From assembly GCA_020532545.1 (NCBI GenBank), contig JAJBAW010000005.1, positions 25,984-89,983 of the forward strand: DNA of 64,000 bases. Reading direction: 5' to 3'. A program made the translations under genes and the position numbers. The DNA is from Candidatus Cloacimonadota bacterium. Lineage in GTDB: Bacteria > Cloacimonadota > Cloacimonadia > Cloacimonadales > Cloacimonadaceae. Below the pieces are notes generated by a model that did not search any database, was not told where the DNA came from, and saw nothing but the letters and a program-made list of their open reading frames with translations. This document shows, one piece after another, positions 1 through 7,946 of this stretch. The first letter of the stretch is position 1. The number at the start of each line of letters is the position of its first letter.

Positions 1-2
1 GG

Positions 3-836
3 GATTATTTCAGCCTCCACTACTTTGGAAAAGCTCCTTTAGTCCTGAATGTGCAGGGAGTGCTCTTAGACACCTCCAGTAATCTGGGTAAGGAGAACTT
101 TCAATCCTGGTACCGCCATGTCCTCCGCCTCTCTCAGGTGGCGCTCACCGGGGTAGCACCTCATCTGTGTTTTCGCGGCTACATGGTACAGGGGGCTATG
201 CTGGGCCTGTCTTTGTCCGAGTCGGCAGAAGGGGAAGGCCAGGTAGCTTTTAGCTTCGAATATCTGGTGTTTACCTTAAAGCTGAACAACCCCACCAACA
301 CGGCTTTGGGTATTACCGGGGTAGAAGTTGAGTATAACCGGGTTTTGACTCCTTCTGCCTATGAAGAGGCCGCGGAAGCTTCCTACTCCGTCAAAGAGAT
401 TAAGGTTTCCTCAGGCGGAGAGCCCGTCTCAGTTACGGATGAAGAAGGGAATCGGGTTTCTCAGGCTTCCGATTATCTGACGTACCCGACGACAGGGCCC
501 TACTATGCCAGCGAATTCAAGTGCCGTTGCAATGGCAAATACTGCACGGATAACAAAATCTCTTCTCGCCTCATTTCTTTGCTGAATGAATCTGCCAAGT
601 CCTTGGGGAAATTCCCGGTAAACAGTGGCTATCGCTGCTATTTGTACAATGCAGCCGTAGGGGGGAAGAGCAGCAGCTACCATACCAGGGGGTTGGCTGC
701 AGATTTGGCTATTCCAAAGTCTATGCAAGCTAAGGCCTGTCAGGTGTTCAAGCAGCTCGGGTTTAAGGGTTTCGGATTTTATAACACGTTTTTGCATGTG
801 GACCTGCGTAGCTACCATGCTACTTGGAAGGGATAA
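3..836 (+). CDS. Tail/baseplate protein with C-terminal M15 peptidase domain (5' partial)
   Basis: The frame is open to the left edge, so the start lies outside the window; a GTG at 51 is only an internal candidate. The N-terminal part has no recognised domain. The last ~110 residues match zinc D-Ala-D-Ala carboxypeptidases of the M15 type: SGYRCYLYNAAVGG, then SSYHTRGLAADLAI (the SxHxxGxAxD zinc motif) and HVDLR near the end (second zinc His). Members cleave peptidoglycan cross-links. Position just upstream of baseplate genes suggests a virion-borne cell-wall hydrolase acting during DNA injection rather than the lysis enzyme (inference). Confidence 0.75.
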   Translation, partial: DYFSLHYFGKAPLVLNVQGVLLDTSSNLGKENFQSWYRHVLRLSQVALTGVAPHLCFRGYMVQGAMLGLSLSESAEGEGQVAFSFEYLVFTLKLNNPTNTALGITGVEVEYNRVLTPSAYEEAAEASYSVKEIKVSSGGEPVSVTDEEGNRVSQASDYLTYPTTGPYYASEFKCRCNGKYCTDNKISSRLISLLNESAKSLGKFPVNSGYRCYLYNAAVGGKSSSYHTRGLAADLAIPKSMQAKACQVFKQLGFKGFGFYNTFLHVDLRSYHATWKG

Positions 837-839
837 ATT

Positions 840-2681
840 ATGCCCACCAATGCCTACAGCCTTTCCTACAAAGTTTTTATCGCGGGAGTGGAGGTACCCT
901 GCCATTCCGTACAGGTGATGCAGAGCTTTAACGCGCTGCCTCGGTGCACTCTTGGGTTGGAACCAGATTCTCGGTTGTTTGGTCTGGGGCGCCAGGACCG
1001 TGTGCCTGTACAGGTATTTGTTTCCAACCACTTCCAAGGCAAGGCGGAGGAATATCTGCTGCTTTTCGAAGGAGAAGTAGAAAGCTCCGGGTACACCAAC
1101 ACCGCGACAGGCCGTAATTTTGTCATCAACTGTCAGAGCATCCTGGCTTTTCTGCAGGATATCAAGGTACAGCTGATGCAAAACCTGAATGACGAGGCTT
1201 ACAAGCTGTCTCCAGGAAACACTTATTCCTATATTCACGGGGGGTTCATCCCGGAGCATGGCTTTCCCATGTGCCTGTTCCTGCGCGGGGTAGGAGGCTA
1301 TACCAGCTCTGATGGGGGCTCCGAGGTGTTCAAGTACCCTTCTGAGTTCCTGATCAACGCGCTGCAGCTTGTCTCCTCCACTTCAGGGCAATCTGAAATC
1401 GGCAAGTTTTACGCGGAGTACATGCGCCGCTGGCGGGTGGATCTGCGGTACGCTATTCTGCCCTACTTTGATGACAATCAAGCCTCTTTTAACGGAGACG
1501 GCTTTCCCTTGCTCCGAGGCACCAGCCTGGCTGCCAGAAGTCAGCAGTTATCCAAACTGATCGGGGCGGTGCCGAGCAATGACTCTTTGTTCGGGCTGCT
1601 GACTTATATCGTCAGCCATATGGAGTATGAGTTCGCGTTTTTCTCCACTCCGCGCTACAGCCAGGGGCGTCTTCACAGCATGTGTCTTAAGCCTTTGATG
1701 TACGACGCTCTGCCTCCTCGATGCAACGTGATGTTTCGATCCATGGTGGAAAGCCTCTCCTGTGGAGAAACCGTATACGGAGTACCCACGCGGATTCGGA
1801 CGGCGGACTCCTCCAGTGTCGGGGCCCTACTTACTCAGGGGGACAACACTCCCTTGGCAGAACAAATCACCCTGCAGTATTACCCACGTACCCTGCAAGG
1901 AGAGCGTCCCTCCGCGGGCAGCAGTACCCACCCCATGGTGTCTGAGATTCTTGAAAACGAGAAGTACACCGGACCTTTTCTGTTCGATACCATTGCTCCT
2001 CCCTGGCTGACGTACATCAGTCCCAAATACACAGCGCCTAAGTTGGACAGCGCTGTTCCGGAGAACGAAGGTGGGCAGCAGTTCACTCAGGACCTGGAGT
2101 TTGCCGACAGGGCGCGTCAGAGCATGCTGCTTTTAAAACGGTATGAACCGACCTCTGCTCAGGTGGCTCTGGCGTTTAATCCGTTCATTACCCCGGGTTT
2201 TCCCGGAGTGGTGTACGACAACGTGGACCTTGGCGTAAAAAGCTTCACTATGGTGGGCCAGGTGTTGTCGTTAACCCATACCCTTGGCAAGAACGTGGCC
2301 AGCACTACCGTGGAGATGGGCTTCGTGCGTACCCTGGAAGATGCCTATAAGGACGGTAAGCCTACCCTCAAAAATAGCTATGCCATCATTTCTGAGGAAG
2401 TGACCCATGTACCTGAAAAGATAGGAGGCCTGTATAAGAGTCTGCTGGGCTGTTCTGCCGCTTCGTTTGAAGAGATCGAAAAGCTGGGCACAGGCAATGA
2501 GCAGGAGGAGCCTCGTTTGGCTTATAGGTACAACAATCGAGAGATAGTTACTTTGCAGCAGTACTTCGAGTTTGTTAATGACAAGGAAACCGGAGTGCTC
2601 AGCCAACGACGAAATTCTGGCTTGCGCAGTTTGTTGGAAGAAATTGCACAGGAAGTTACCAGCAATGTTATCTATGATTAG
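840..2681 (+). CDS. Probable baseplate hub/tail structural protein
   Basis: 613 residues starting at ATG after GGAAGG, three bases after the peptidase gene, so co-translated with it. The opening (SYKVFIAGVEVPCHSVQV) has the beta-rich look of hub or gp27-like proteins, but no motif settles the family. No signal peptide or membrane segment is visible. Its neighbours (cell-wall peptidase before, gp25-like and J-like baseplate proteins after) make a central hub or spike-carrier role the best guess. The function is inferred from position only. Confidence 0.5.
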   Translation: MPTNAYSLSYKVFIAGVEVPCHSVQVMQSFNALPRCTLGLEPDSRLFGLGRQDRVPVQVFVSNHFQGKAEEYLLLFEGEVESSGYTNTATGRNFVINCQSILAFLQDIKVQLMQNLNDEAYKLSPGNTYSYIHGGFIPEHGFPMCLFLRGVGGYTSSDGGSEVFKYPSEFLINALQLVSSTSGQSEIGKFYAEYMRRWRVDLRYAILPYFDDNQASFNGDGFPLLRGTSLAARSQQLSKLIGAVPSNDSLFGLLTYIVSHMEYEFAFFSTPRYSQGRLHSMCLKPLMYDALPPRCNVMFRSMVESLSCGETVYGVPTRIRTADSSSVGALLTQGDNTPLAEQITLQYYPRTLQGERPSAGSSTHPMVSEILENEKYTGPFLFDTIAPPWLTYISPKYTAPKLDSAVPENEGGQQFTQDLEFADRARQSMLLLKRYEPTSAQVALAFNPFITPGFPGVVYDNVDLGVKSFTMVGQVLSLTHTLGKNVASTTVEMGFVRTLEDAYKDGKPTLKNSYAIISEEVTHVPEKIGGLYKSLLGCSAASFEEIEKLGTGNEQEEPRLAYRYNNREIVTLQQYFEFVNDKETGVLSQRRNSGLRSLLEEIAQEVTSNVIYD

Positions 2682-2695
2682 GTTAGGAGATTTTC

Positions 2696-3451
2696 ATGCC
2701 CACAGCTCTGTCGGCGGCTATAGGTGCTTCAGCTTCCCCCTCTTCCAAGGAGGAAGATCTCCGTTTATGGAAGGTTTACCACACTTCCCGGTCTCCCAAG
2801 GATCGGGAGGCTCTGCTTAAGCGTCTGGATCCGATACTGCAATCCCAAGTCAACAAGTGGGCAGGCCCGGTACCTCGCGGGGTATTGGAGAATGAGGCTA
2901 TGGTTTTGGCAGCGAAGGCCTTGGATACCTACAACCCCAATCTGGGAGCGGCTCTGTCTACGCATATTGTGAACAACCTCGCACCCATCAGTCGCCTGGT
3001 CTACACCTACCAGAATGCTGCGCGGATTCCAGAGAATATCACTTTGAAACTGCGCACCTTCAACGATGCCAAGGAACGGTTGACGGTGACCCACGGTTTT
3101 ACTCCCACTGTGGATCAGCTCCACCAGGAACTGGGGTGGAGTGTAAATGAGCTTAACCGTGTCGAGAACTCGATGCGTAACGATTTGGTGGAGTCCGTAG
3201 GGGGCTTGGATGACCGCTTTTTCAGCTCGGTTGCAGACGACGAGGAGGATATGCTGGAGGCCCTCTATTTTGATCTTCTTCCGGAGGAGAAAAAGCTGTT
3301 TGAATTGGTAACCGGGTTTCATGGGCGCAAGGTGTGCTCTAACCCGGAGATCATGCAGGCTATGGGGTGGTCACAGGCTCAGCTGTCTTATAAAAAAAGG
3401 TTGCTCACCAAGCGTATTGCAGAGCTGAGCCAGAGGTATAAACATGCGTAG
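2696..3451 (+). CDS. Sigma-70-like transcription factor encoded among tail genes
   Basis: 251 residues, ATG after GGAG. Residues ~60-105 (YNPNLGAALSTHIVNNLA, then the NAARIPENI stretch) resemble the end of sigma region 2 leading into region 3 (compare RVPRSV in FliA/WhiG). Residues ~135-165 look like a region 3 helix-turn-helix (TPTVDQLHQELGWSVNELNR). The C-terminus (LLPEEKKLFELVTGF ... MGWSQAQLSYKKRLL) fits region 4. It could direct the phage's own RNA polymerase to promoters, or be a structural derivative. The region 2 core is weaker than in the sigma gene at 35568-36542, hence moderate confidence. Confidence 0.6.
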   Translation: MPTALSAAIGASASPSSKEEDLRLWKVYHTSRSPKDREALLKRLDPILQSQVNKWAGPVPRGVLENEAMVLAAKALDTYNPNLGAALSTHIVNNLAPISRLVYTYQNAARIPENITLKLRTFNDAKERLTVTHGFTPTVDQLHQELGWSVNELNRVENSMRNDLVESVGGLDDRFFSSVADDEEDMLEALYFDLLPEEKKLFELVTGFHGRKVCSNPEIMQAMGWSQAQLSYKKRLLTKRIAELSQRYKHA

Positions 3452-3806
3452 TGCATTGGCGCAAGCGGTTACCGTTCTGCAGGGTATGCTGGAGGGACAG
3501 ATGGCTCTTGCAGCAAACTCCGGGGGGGATTCCATTGATCTGCAGGATCTGAAATTATCTCAAGATGTTTTGGACGCTATGGCTGAATTGGCTTTTTCCC
3601 CGAAAGCCGTAGCTGCAACTTCTCAGATCGCTCGACGGGAAACCTACGATTTTTTACGCGCATTGGGCAGACTTACCGATGTTCATCAACTTACACGAGC
3701 CACCTATTATCAGCGCGTGGCCAGTGAGGCGGCAACACAGATAACTCAGCTGCAATATCTGCAAGCCGTCCTTTCTTCCTTTGAGCAGCATGGGGCAGGT
3801 GCTTGA
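3444..3806 (+). CDS. Unknown small protein in baseplate operon
   Basis: 120 residues, mainly helical by composition, with no motif I recognise. The start overlaps the end of the sigma-like gene by 8 bases, and its TGA overlaps the next ATG (TGATG), so it is translationally coupled on both sides. It could be a baseplate assembly or chaperone protein judging by place, but nothing in the sequence shows this. Confidence 0.6.
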   Translation: MRSALAQAVTVLQGMLEGQMALAANSGGDSIDLQDLKLSQDVLDAMAELAFSPKAVAATSQIARRETYDFLRALGRLTDVHQLTRATYYQRVASEAATQITQLQYLQAVLSSFEQHGAGA

Positions 3807-4252
3807 TGCAGGACCTACGAATATACCGCAGGACCGGGAATTTTGACGTGATTTATCAAGGGGCTGAGGAGATGGAGGGCAGCCTCCTTTCAGAGGCCCC
3901 GGCAGCTGCTATCGAGGTGCTGGCCAATCGAGTGGTCAAGTTCATGCTGACCTCTCGAGGTACCGACGTATTTGATTCGGATTATGGCTCCTACTTGCCT
4001 ACCTATACACAGGTAGCACAGAGCCTGGTTCCACGGATGCGCTTGGAGGTGATGGATGATCTGAAGCGCTGCCAAGCATATCTTCAGCAAGCAGATCAGG
4101 AGCAAGACAACAGTTACAAGCTGTTTTCCCTGACCTTGCGGGAATTCCGTTATGATCCTACCAAGGACCGTGGACGGATCGATGTGGTGATAGAAGTGCT
4201 ATCCGTAGAGGGGGAAAAAGCCTTGTTGGATCTTCCTTACACCTTCAAATAG
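3806..4252 (+). CDS. Baseplate wedge protein, gp25-like
   Basis: 148 residues from the ATG in the TGATG overlap; a TTG one codon upstream is a less likely start. The segment EVLANRVVKFMLTSRGTDV followed by FDSDYGSYLP is the hallmark of the GPW/gp25 family (LLTxxGsrv..pdyGs.l). Family members sit in the inner baseplate and share the lysozyme-like gp25 fold that nucleates sheath assembly. It is followed by the J-like protein, the usual order in contractile-tail phages, and so supports myovirus morphology. Confidence 0.75.
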   Translation: MQDLRIYRRTGNFDVIYQGAEEMEGSLLSEAPAAAIEVLANRVVKFMLTSRGTDVFDSDYGSYLPTYTQVAQSLVPRMRLEVMDDLKRCQAYLQQADQEQDNSYKLFSLTLREFRYDPTKDRGRIDVVIEVLSVEGEKALLDLPYTFK

Positions 4253-4265
4253 CTCAGGCTTTTAT

Positions 4266-4280
4266 CCATTATATTGTAAC
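4266..4280 (+). promoter_or_regulatory. Candidate late promoter motif copy A
   Basis: CCATTATATTGTAAC lies in a 54-base gap, ~27 bases before the J-like gene. It is the most diverged of four intergenic copies of a CCAYTATNTAATA-like motif found 5' of rightward structural or terminase genes. No -35 box is evident. Confidence 0.3.
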
Positions 4281-4306
4281 CTTTCCTATGAATAGGTAGC
4301 TACCCT

Positions 4307-5884
4307 ATGGCAAATATCACGTTCTCTTCCTCGGATCTTCAGGAAGCCCGCAACTTTTTGATTCAGTACCTTCGGGATGCCAACTATCTCGGGTCTTTGA
4401 ATGAGGGCACCGCAGCCAATGATATTCTGGTGCGCGGGATGTCCCTGCTGTACCAGCTTTTCAAGTACGACGTACAGCGGGCTTCTGCCTACCTGTCCTT
4501 GGCGCGGGCGCAGGAACTGCAGACCGAGCTGGGCACCGAATATGACACGGTGGTGGATGCTATCCTGAGCAATTGGTTTGTGACGCGCAAGCAGGGGGAT
4601 AAGGCTTTCGGCACTCTCCGGTTGTTCTTTTCCAAACCTGTAGGCTTTTTGGAGATCAATCAGAGCCAGGCGCTGGCATTGATCGGGGGTGAGGTTTTTT
4701 ACCCGGCTGCGGATACGGTACTGACCCCGGCCAGCTTCACCTCTATCGTCAATGCCATCGAACATGTCACAGAGTTCTACGTGGATATCCTGGTGCGAGC
4801 AGCGAATCCATCGGATGTGGAGGTCAAGGCCGGAGCGGAGGCTACCTCCTACCTGACCAACGTCTTTTTTCTACGCAGTGAAGTTCCAGATAACTTCTAC
4901 GTAGGAAGCACCGTGGAGACCTCTGAGGAATTCATTACCCGCACGCGAAAGGTCATCACCACTCGGGAAATGATTACCGATAGGGCTATCAACACCGTCC
5001 TGTTGGATGCCTACCTAGGTATTCAGAACCTGTATATCGCGGGGTATGGAAGTACCGAACAGATGCGGGATGTGGTGCAGTTTGATTTGATTGATGTGCA
5101 TGTCGGCAACAAAGCGGACATCTACGTCAAGCAGGCTCTGGAGAAAAAAGAACAGCTGCTGCAGGTTGTAGACGGCAAGGTCAGCTATCTGGGGATCTCT
5201 GACGGAATCGATAGCACTACGGAACCTGTGGTGACTCAGCTTGCCGGGATAGTCTCTTTGATGACTGCGGAAGACCCTGATGCCGAACCTGACCCCGCTT
5301 TTACTCCCCAACCGGTAGCTTACACTCTGAGCAATACTTCGGAAACCACCTGGGCCTGCTATGGAAAGCTGCCCGACATTACGCCTTCCGGGGTGGCGGA
5401 GGGATCTTTCGTTACACTGACCTATCTCACAGATAGCGTGGTGGATTCAGTACACGCCTTTGTCTATGCTGAGGAAAACCGTGTCGTGTGCTACGATCCG
5501 GTGGTAAAAACTCTGTTTCCGGTATGCTTGTCAGGCACTTTGACGTTGCGGGTTTCCGTGGCATTGGGACAAACTCTGGAGGAGATCGCGGCTTCGGCAC
5601 GGGCGGTCGTCAAGAACCATATCAACACCATCCCTCCTGGCAGCACTCTCATTCTTTCGGATCTTATCAAGGAAATTCATCAGAAAGTCCCCGGGCTGTT
5701 GCATGTGGTGCTGCCTGCTACTCTCAGCTATTCCCTGTTTGACCCCTTGTCTTTGACTGAGGTGACGGGATCCATCTCCGACAAGTTCGCCATTCCGGAG
5801 AGCCTTTCCAAACAAATTTCCTGGAATACCCTACAGTTCTACACGGATTCTGATTTCCTGACTCTGCAGCTGGAGGAATACTGA
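4307..5884 (+). CDS. Baseplate J-like protein
   Basis: 525 residues. The N-terminal ~100 residues (LSLARAQELQTELGTEYDTV, preceded by a GTAANDILVRG stretch) and the middle repeated Asp/Glu-rich beta segments match the Baseplate_J/gp6-like family: helical entry, beta-barrel middle, and a C-terminal part with LILSDLIKEIHQKVPGL typical of this family. J/gp6 proteins form the wedge ring that triggers sheath contraction. It follows gp25-like and overlaps the next gene by one base (TGATG). Confidence 0.75.
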   Translation: MANITFSSSDLQEARNFLIQYLRDANYLGSLNEGTAANDILVRGMSLLYQLFKYDVQRASAYLSLARAQELQTELGTEYDTVVDAILSNWFVTRKQGDKAFGTLRLFFSKPVGFLEINQSQALALIGGEVFYPAADTVLTPASFTSIVNAIEHVTEFYVDILVRAANPSDVEVKAGAEATSYLTNVFFLRSEVPDNFYVGSTVETSEEFITRTRKVITTREMITDRAINTVLLDAYLGIQNLYIAGYGSTEQMRDVVQFDLIDVHVGNKADIYVKQALEKKEQLLQVVDGKVSYLGISDGIDSTTEPVVTQLAGIVSLMTAEDPDAEPDPAFTPQPVAYTLSNTSETTWACYGKLPDITPSGVAEGSFVTLTYLTDSVVDSVHAFVYAEENRVVCYDPVVKTLFPVCLSGTLTLRVSVALGQTLEEIAASARAVVKNHINTIPPGSTLILSDLIKEIHQKVPGLLHVVLPATLSYSLFDPLSLTEVTGSISDKFAIPESLSKQISWNTLQFYTDSDFLTLQLEEY

Positions 5885-7338
5885 TGGCTCTCATCTCGTA
5901 TACCCGTGATCCTGAGCTGTACGGATACTCCGACCGGTACATGAAGGAGGCTTTGGAGCGGGGCGCAACTACCCGTAACTTCCTCAGTGCTCTTGGGGAC
6001 TATTGGACGGAGTACTTCAAAGACCGGGAGTCCCTGCAACGGGTACTGTCCGGATCTTTTGAACTGCTGGCAACCCAGTACAACAGCCTCCTGGGCCGGG
6101 TCCTGTGCAGCTCACTGATTACGGCTCCGATTCATCTGCCGATTAAGCACAGGCTATTGGTGTTTGACCGTACCCAGGCCACTTATGTCTCTGATCCGGG
6201 TACTGGAGAGCTTCTGTATCTGGACTACCCTTTGAAAGGGATGGAGGACTTATCCTATCTGGTGAGCTCACTCTTTGAGCCGAATGTAGCTCTGCAGCAG
6301 GGGGTGCATTTCTCTCTGGAAGATGAGACTCTGCGCTTTTACGTGGATATTTTCACGGATCCCGTAATCATCGAGGGGGCGTACTCCGTGGAGATGCCCT
6401 CCTCTCAGTATGTCTTGTTCTGGGCTACCAATGTCTTGCTTATTGAGAGCTACCTGTATGAGCGCTTTGGACACTTCCTGTATCAGCAGGAAGTTAATAG
6501 CCTCGAGTACAAGTTGCTATTGGAGGCATTGCAGTTTTTCTTCGTCAATGCCAAGAGCGTGACAAACATTGAGTCCATCCTTAACATTTTGTACGGGTTC
6601 CCCTATGCCCGGTATGCTGGGGAGGTCGTTCAAGCGATCAATCCCCGAATCACTTTTCTGGAATCCGGAGATATCGACCCCTCTTCTTACTACGAGGTAG
6701 TCACCGACCATAACACTTACCAGGTGTTTTTCTACGGGGAACTCTTGGTGGAGGTGGGCACTCCTCTGCAGAAGTACCAACTGATTGCTCGCTGGAACCG
6801 GGTAAATGACTACATCTCAAACCCGGACTGGTACAACGATGTCATGCTGCCCAAGGATTTGGTGGAGGACTTTAGGCACCCGGATCACCTGTTGGACCCT
6901 AAGCCTTTCTACCTGGCGCGTAATGGAGGCTCTTCCACCGAGCAGTACCTGTATGATTTAATGGATCAGGTGTTGAAATACAACCTGGTTTATATCTCGG
7001 CACAGATCAATGACCACACAGCAACCAATACCAGAAACCGTCTGCTTAATCTTTACGAGATTATTCGGGAGGGCTTTCCTGTCTATTTGTATCCGCTGAT
7101 AGACATGTTTATGCGGATCACCTATGCGGAAGTGGGACCGAAATCTCAGGAAGACAGCACCTTTACACTTGGAATGGCGCCCAGTGGAGACCTTTCCTAC
7201 CGTATAAGTATGGGCAAGTATCACAACGGGCAGCACTATCGTTTCGGAACCATCACTCGGCAACCTGCCAGCGTAGACACAGCTACCATGTCCGTTTTCA
7301 ACACAGATAATGAGGAATTGGAAGCACAGTCTTTTTGA
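5884..7338 (+). CDS. Baseplate/tail protein downstream of J
   Basis: 484 residues, ATG overlapping the J stop and preceded by GGAGGA. Rich in Tyr and aromatic residues, with the opening YTRDPELYGYSDRYMKEAL. No family motif recognised. In contractile phages the gene after J often encodes a wedge protein of the gp7/I type that bridges to the fibres; that is inference here. No membrane segments or cysteine clusters. Confidence 0.6.
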   Translation: MALISYTRDPELYGYSDRYMKEALERGATTRNFLSALGDYWTEYFKDRESLQRVLSGSFELLATQYNSLLGRVLCSSLITAPIHLPIKHRLLVFDRTQATYVSDPGTGELLYLDYPLKGMEDLSYLVSSLFEPNVALQQGVHFSLEDETLRFYVDIFTDPVIIEGAYSVEMPSSQYVLFWATNVLLIESYLYERFGHFLYQQEVNSLEYKLLLEALQFFFVNAKSVTNIESILNILYGFPYARYAGEVVQAINPRITFLESGDIDPSSYYEVVTDHNTYQVFFYGELLVEVGTPLQKYQLIARWNRVNDYISNPDWYNDVMLPKDLVEDFRHPDHLLDPKPFYLARNGGSSTEQYLYDLMDQVLKYNLVYISAQINDHTATNTRNRLLNLYEIIREGFPVYLYPLIDMFMRITYAEVGPKSQEDSTFTLGMAPSGDLSYRISMGKYHNGQHYRFGTITRQPASVDTATMSVFNTDNEELEAQSF

Positions 7339-7371
7339 CTTTTTTTTTATTAAGAAATACCCCTCCTGTGT

Positions 7372-7385
7372 CCACTATCTAATAG
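7372..7385 (+). promoter_or_regulatory. Candidate late promoter motif copy B
   Basis: CCACTATCTAATAG in the 89-base gap before the gene at 7428, ~43 bases upstream of its ATG. Nearly identical to copy D before the portal gene (CCATTATCTAATAAG). A T-run at 7341-7349 lies just upstream. Confidence 0.4.
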
Positions 7386-7427
7386 TTCATCCCTGAAACA
7401 CTCCTTCGTCCTGCCAAAGGAACTTCT

Positions 7428-7931
7428 ATGCAAGAAGCCTATCCCACCCTGGGTAAATGCCGGGGTCATATCCACATTGATGCCTATGATCGACAAGATT
7501 TTCTGGTGCACTCCTGGGATTTTGAGAACCTGATTGTTCAGGGAGCCTGCCGTATTTCTGCACAGACCTTGTCCGGGAATACTGACTATCGTATCAGTCG
7601 GGTAGCTCTCGGGAACGACAGTGCTGCCCCGACCACTAACGACACCAACATCGGGGGAATCTTCACGGAGGCTCTGGTTCTCGGAGCCAATACCGTTGGA
7701 GAAGATATGGTCGCTTGGGTAGCTTCCATCACGGGAGTGCCGGAGTTTCCAGATGCCGCAACAATGCGCGTTTCTTGGAATGTCGGCTACGATGAAGCCA
7801 ATGGCCTGTCCGTCTGTGAGTTGGGGTTGCTGTCTGAGAATAATGTGCTGTTTTCTCGAAAGACGCGTTCCATGGTGGTTAAGGACGCTTCCATCCGTTT
7901 GGCGGGCACCTGGTCGATAACCTTCGTTTAA
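7428..7931 (+). CDS. Small tail-fibre-associated protein
   Basis: 167 residues, ATG after AAAGGAAC. Beta-rich. The pattern DFENLIVQGACRISAQTLSG, then RISRVALGNDSAAP and VCELGLLSENN, recurs in many small phage proteins encoded next to tail fibres that act as fibre base or adaptor. The protein at 12346 follows a similar plan (NLVVPNGRKILLTPF near the N-terminus). It immediately precedes the large RCC1/collar fibre gene. The adaptor role is inferred. Confidence 0.55.
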   Translation: MQEAYPTLGKCRGHIHIDAYDRQDFLVHSWDFENLIVQGACRISAQTLSGNTDYRISRVALGNDSAAPTTNDTNIGGIFTEALVLGANTVGEDMVAWVASITGVPEFPDAATMRVSWNVGYDEANGLSVCELGLLSENNVLFSRKTRSMVVKDASIRLAGTWSITFV

Positions 7932-7946
7932 TAAAGGATACTGCAC

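Noticed and set aside
429..1259. Long antisense open frames over tail genes (for example 429-1259 and 9780-10358, - strand)
   Set aside because: Shadows of well-supported + strand genes, without ribosome sites or recognisable domains.
7341..7360. Terminator from the T-run after the gene ending at 7338
   Set aside because: No stem precedes the T-run.
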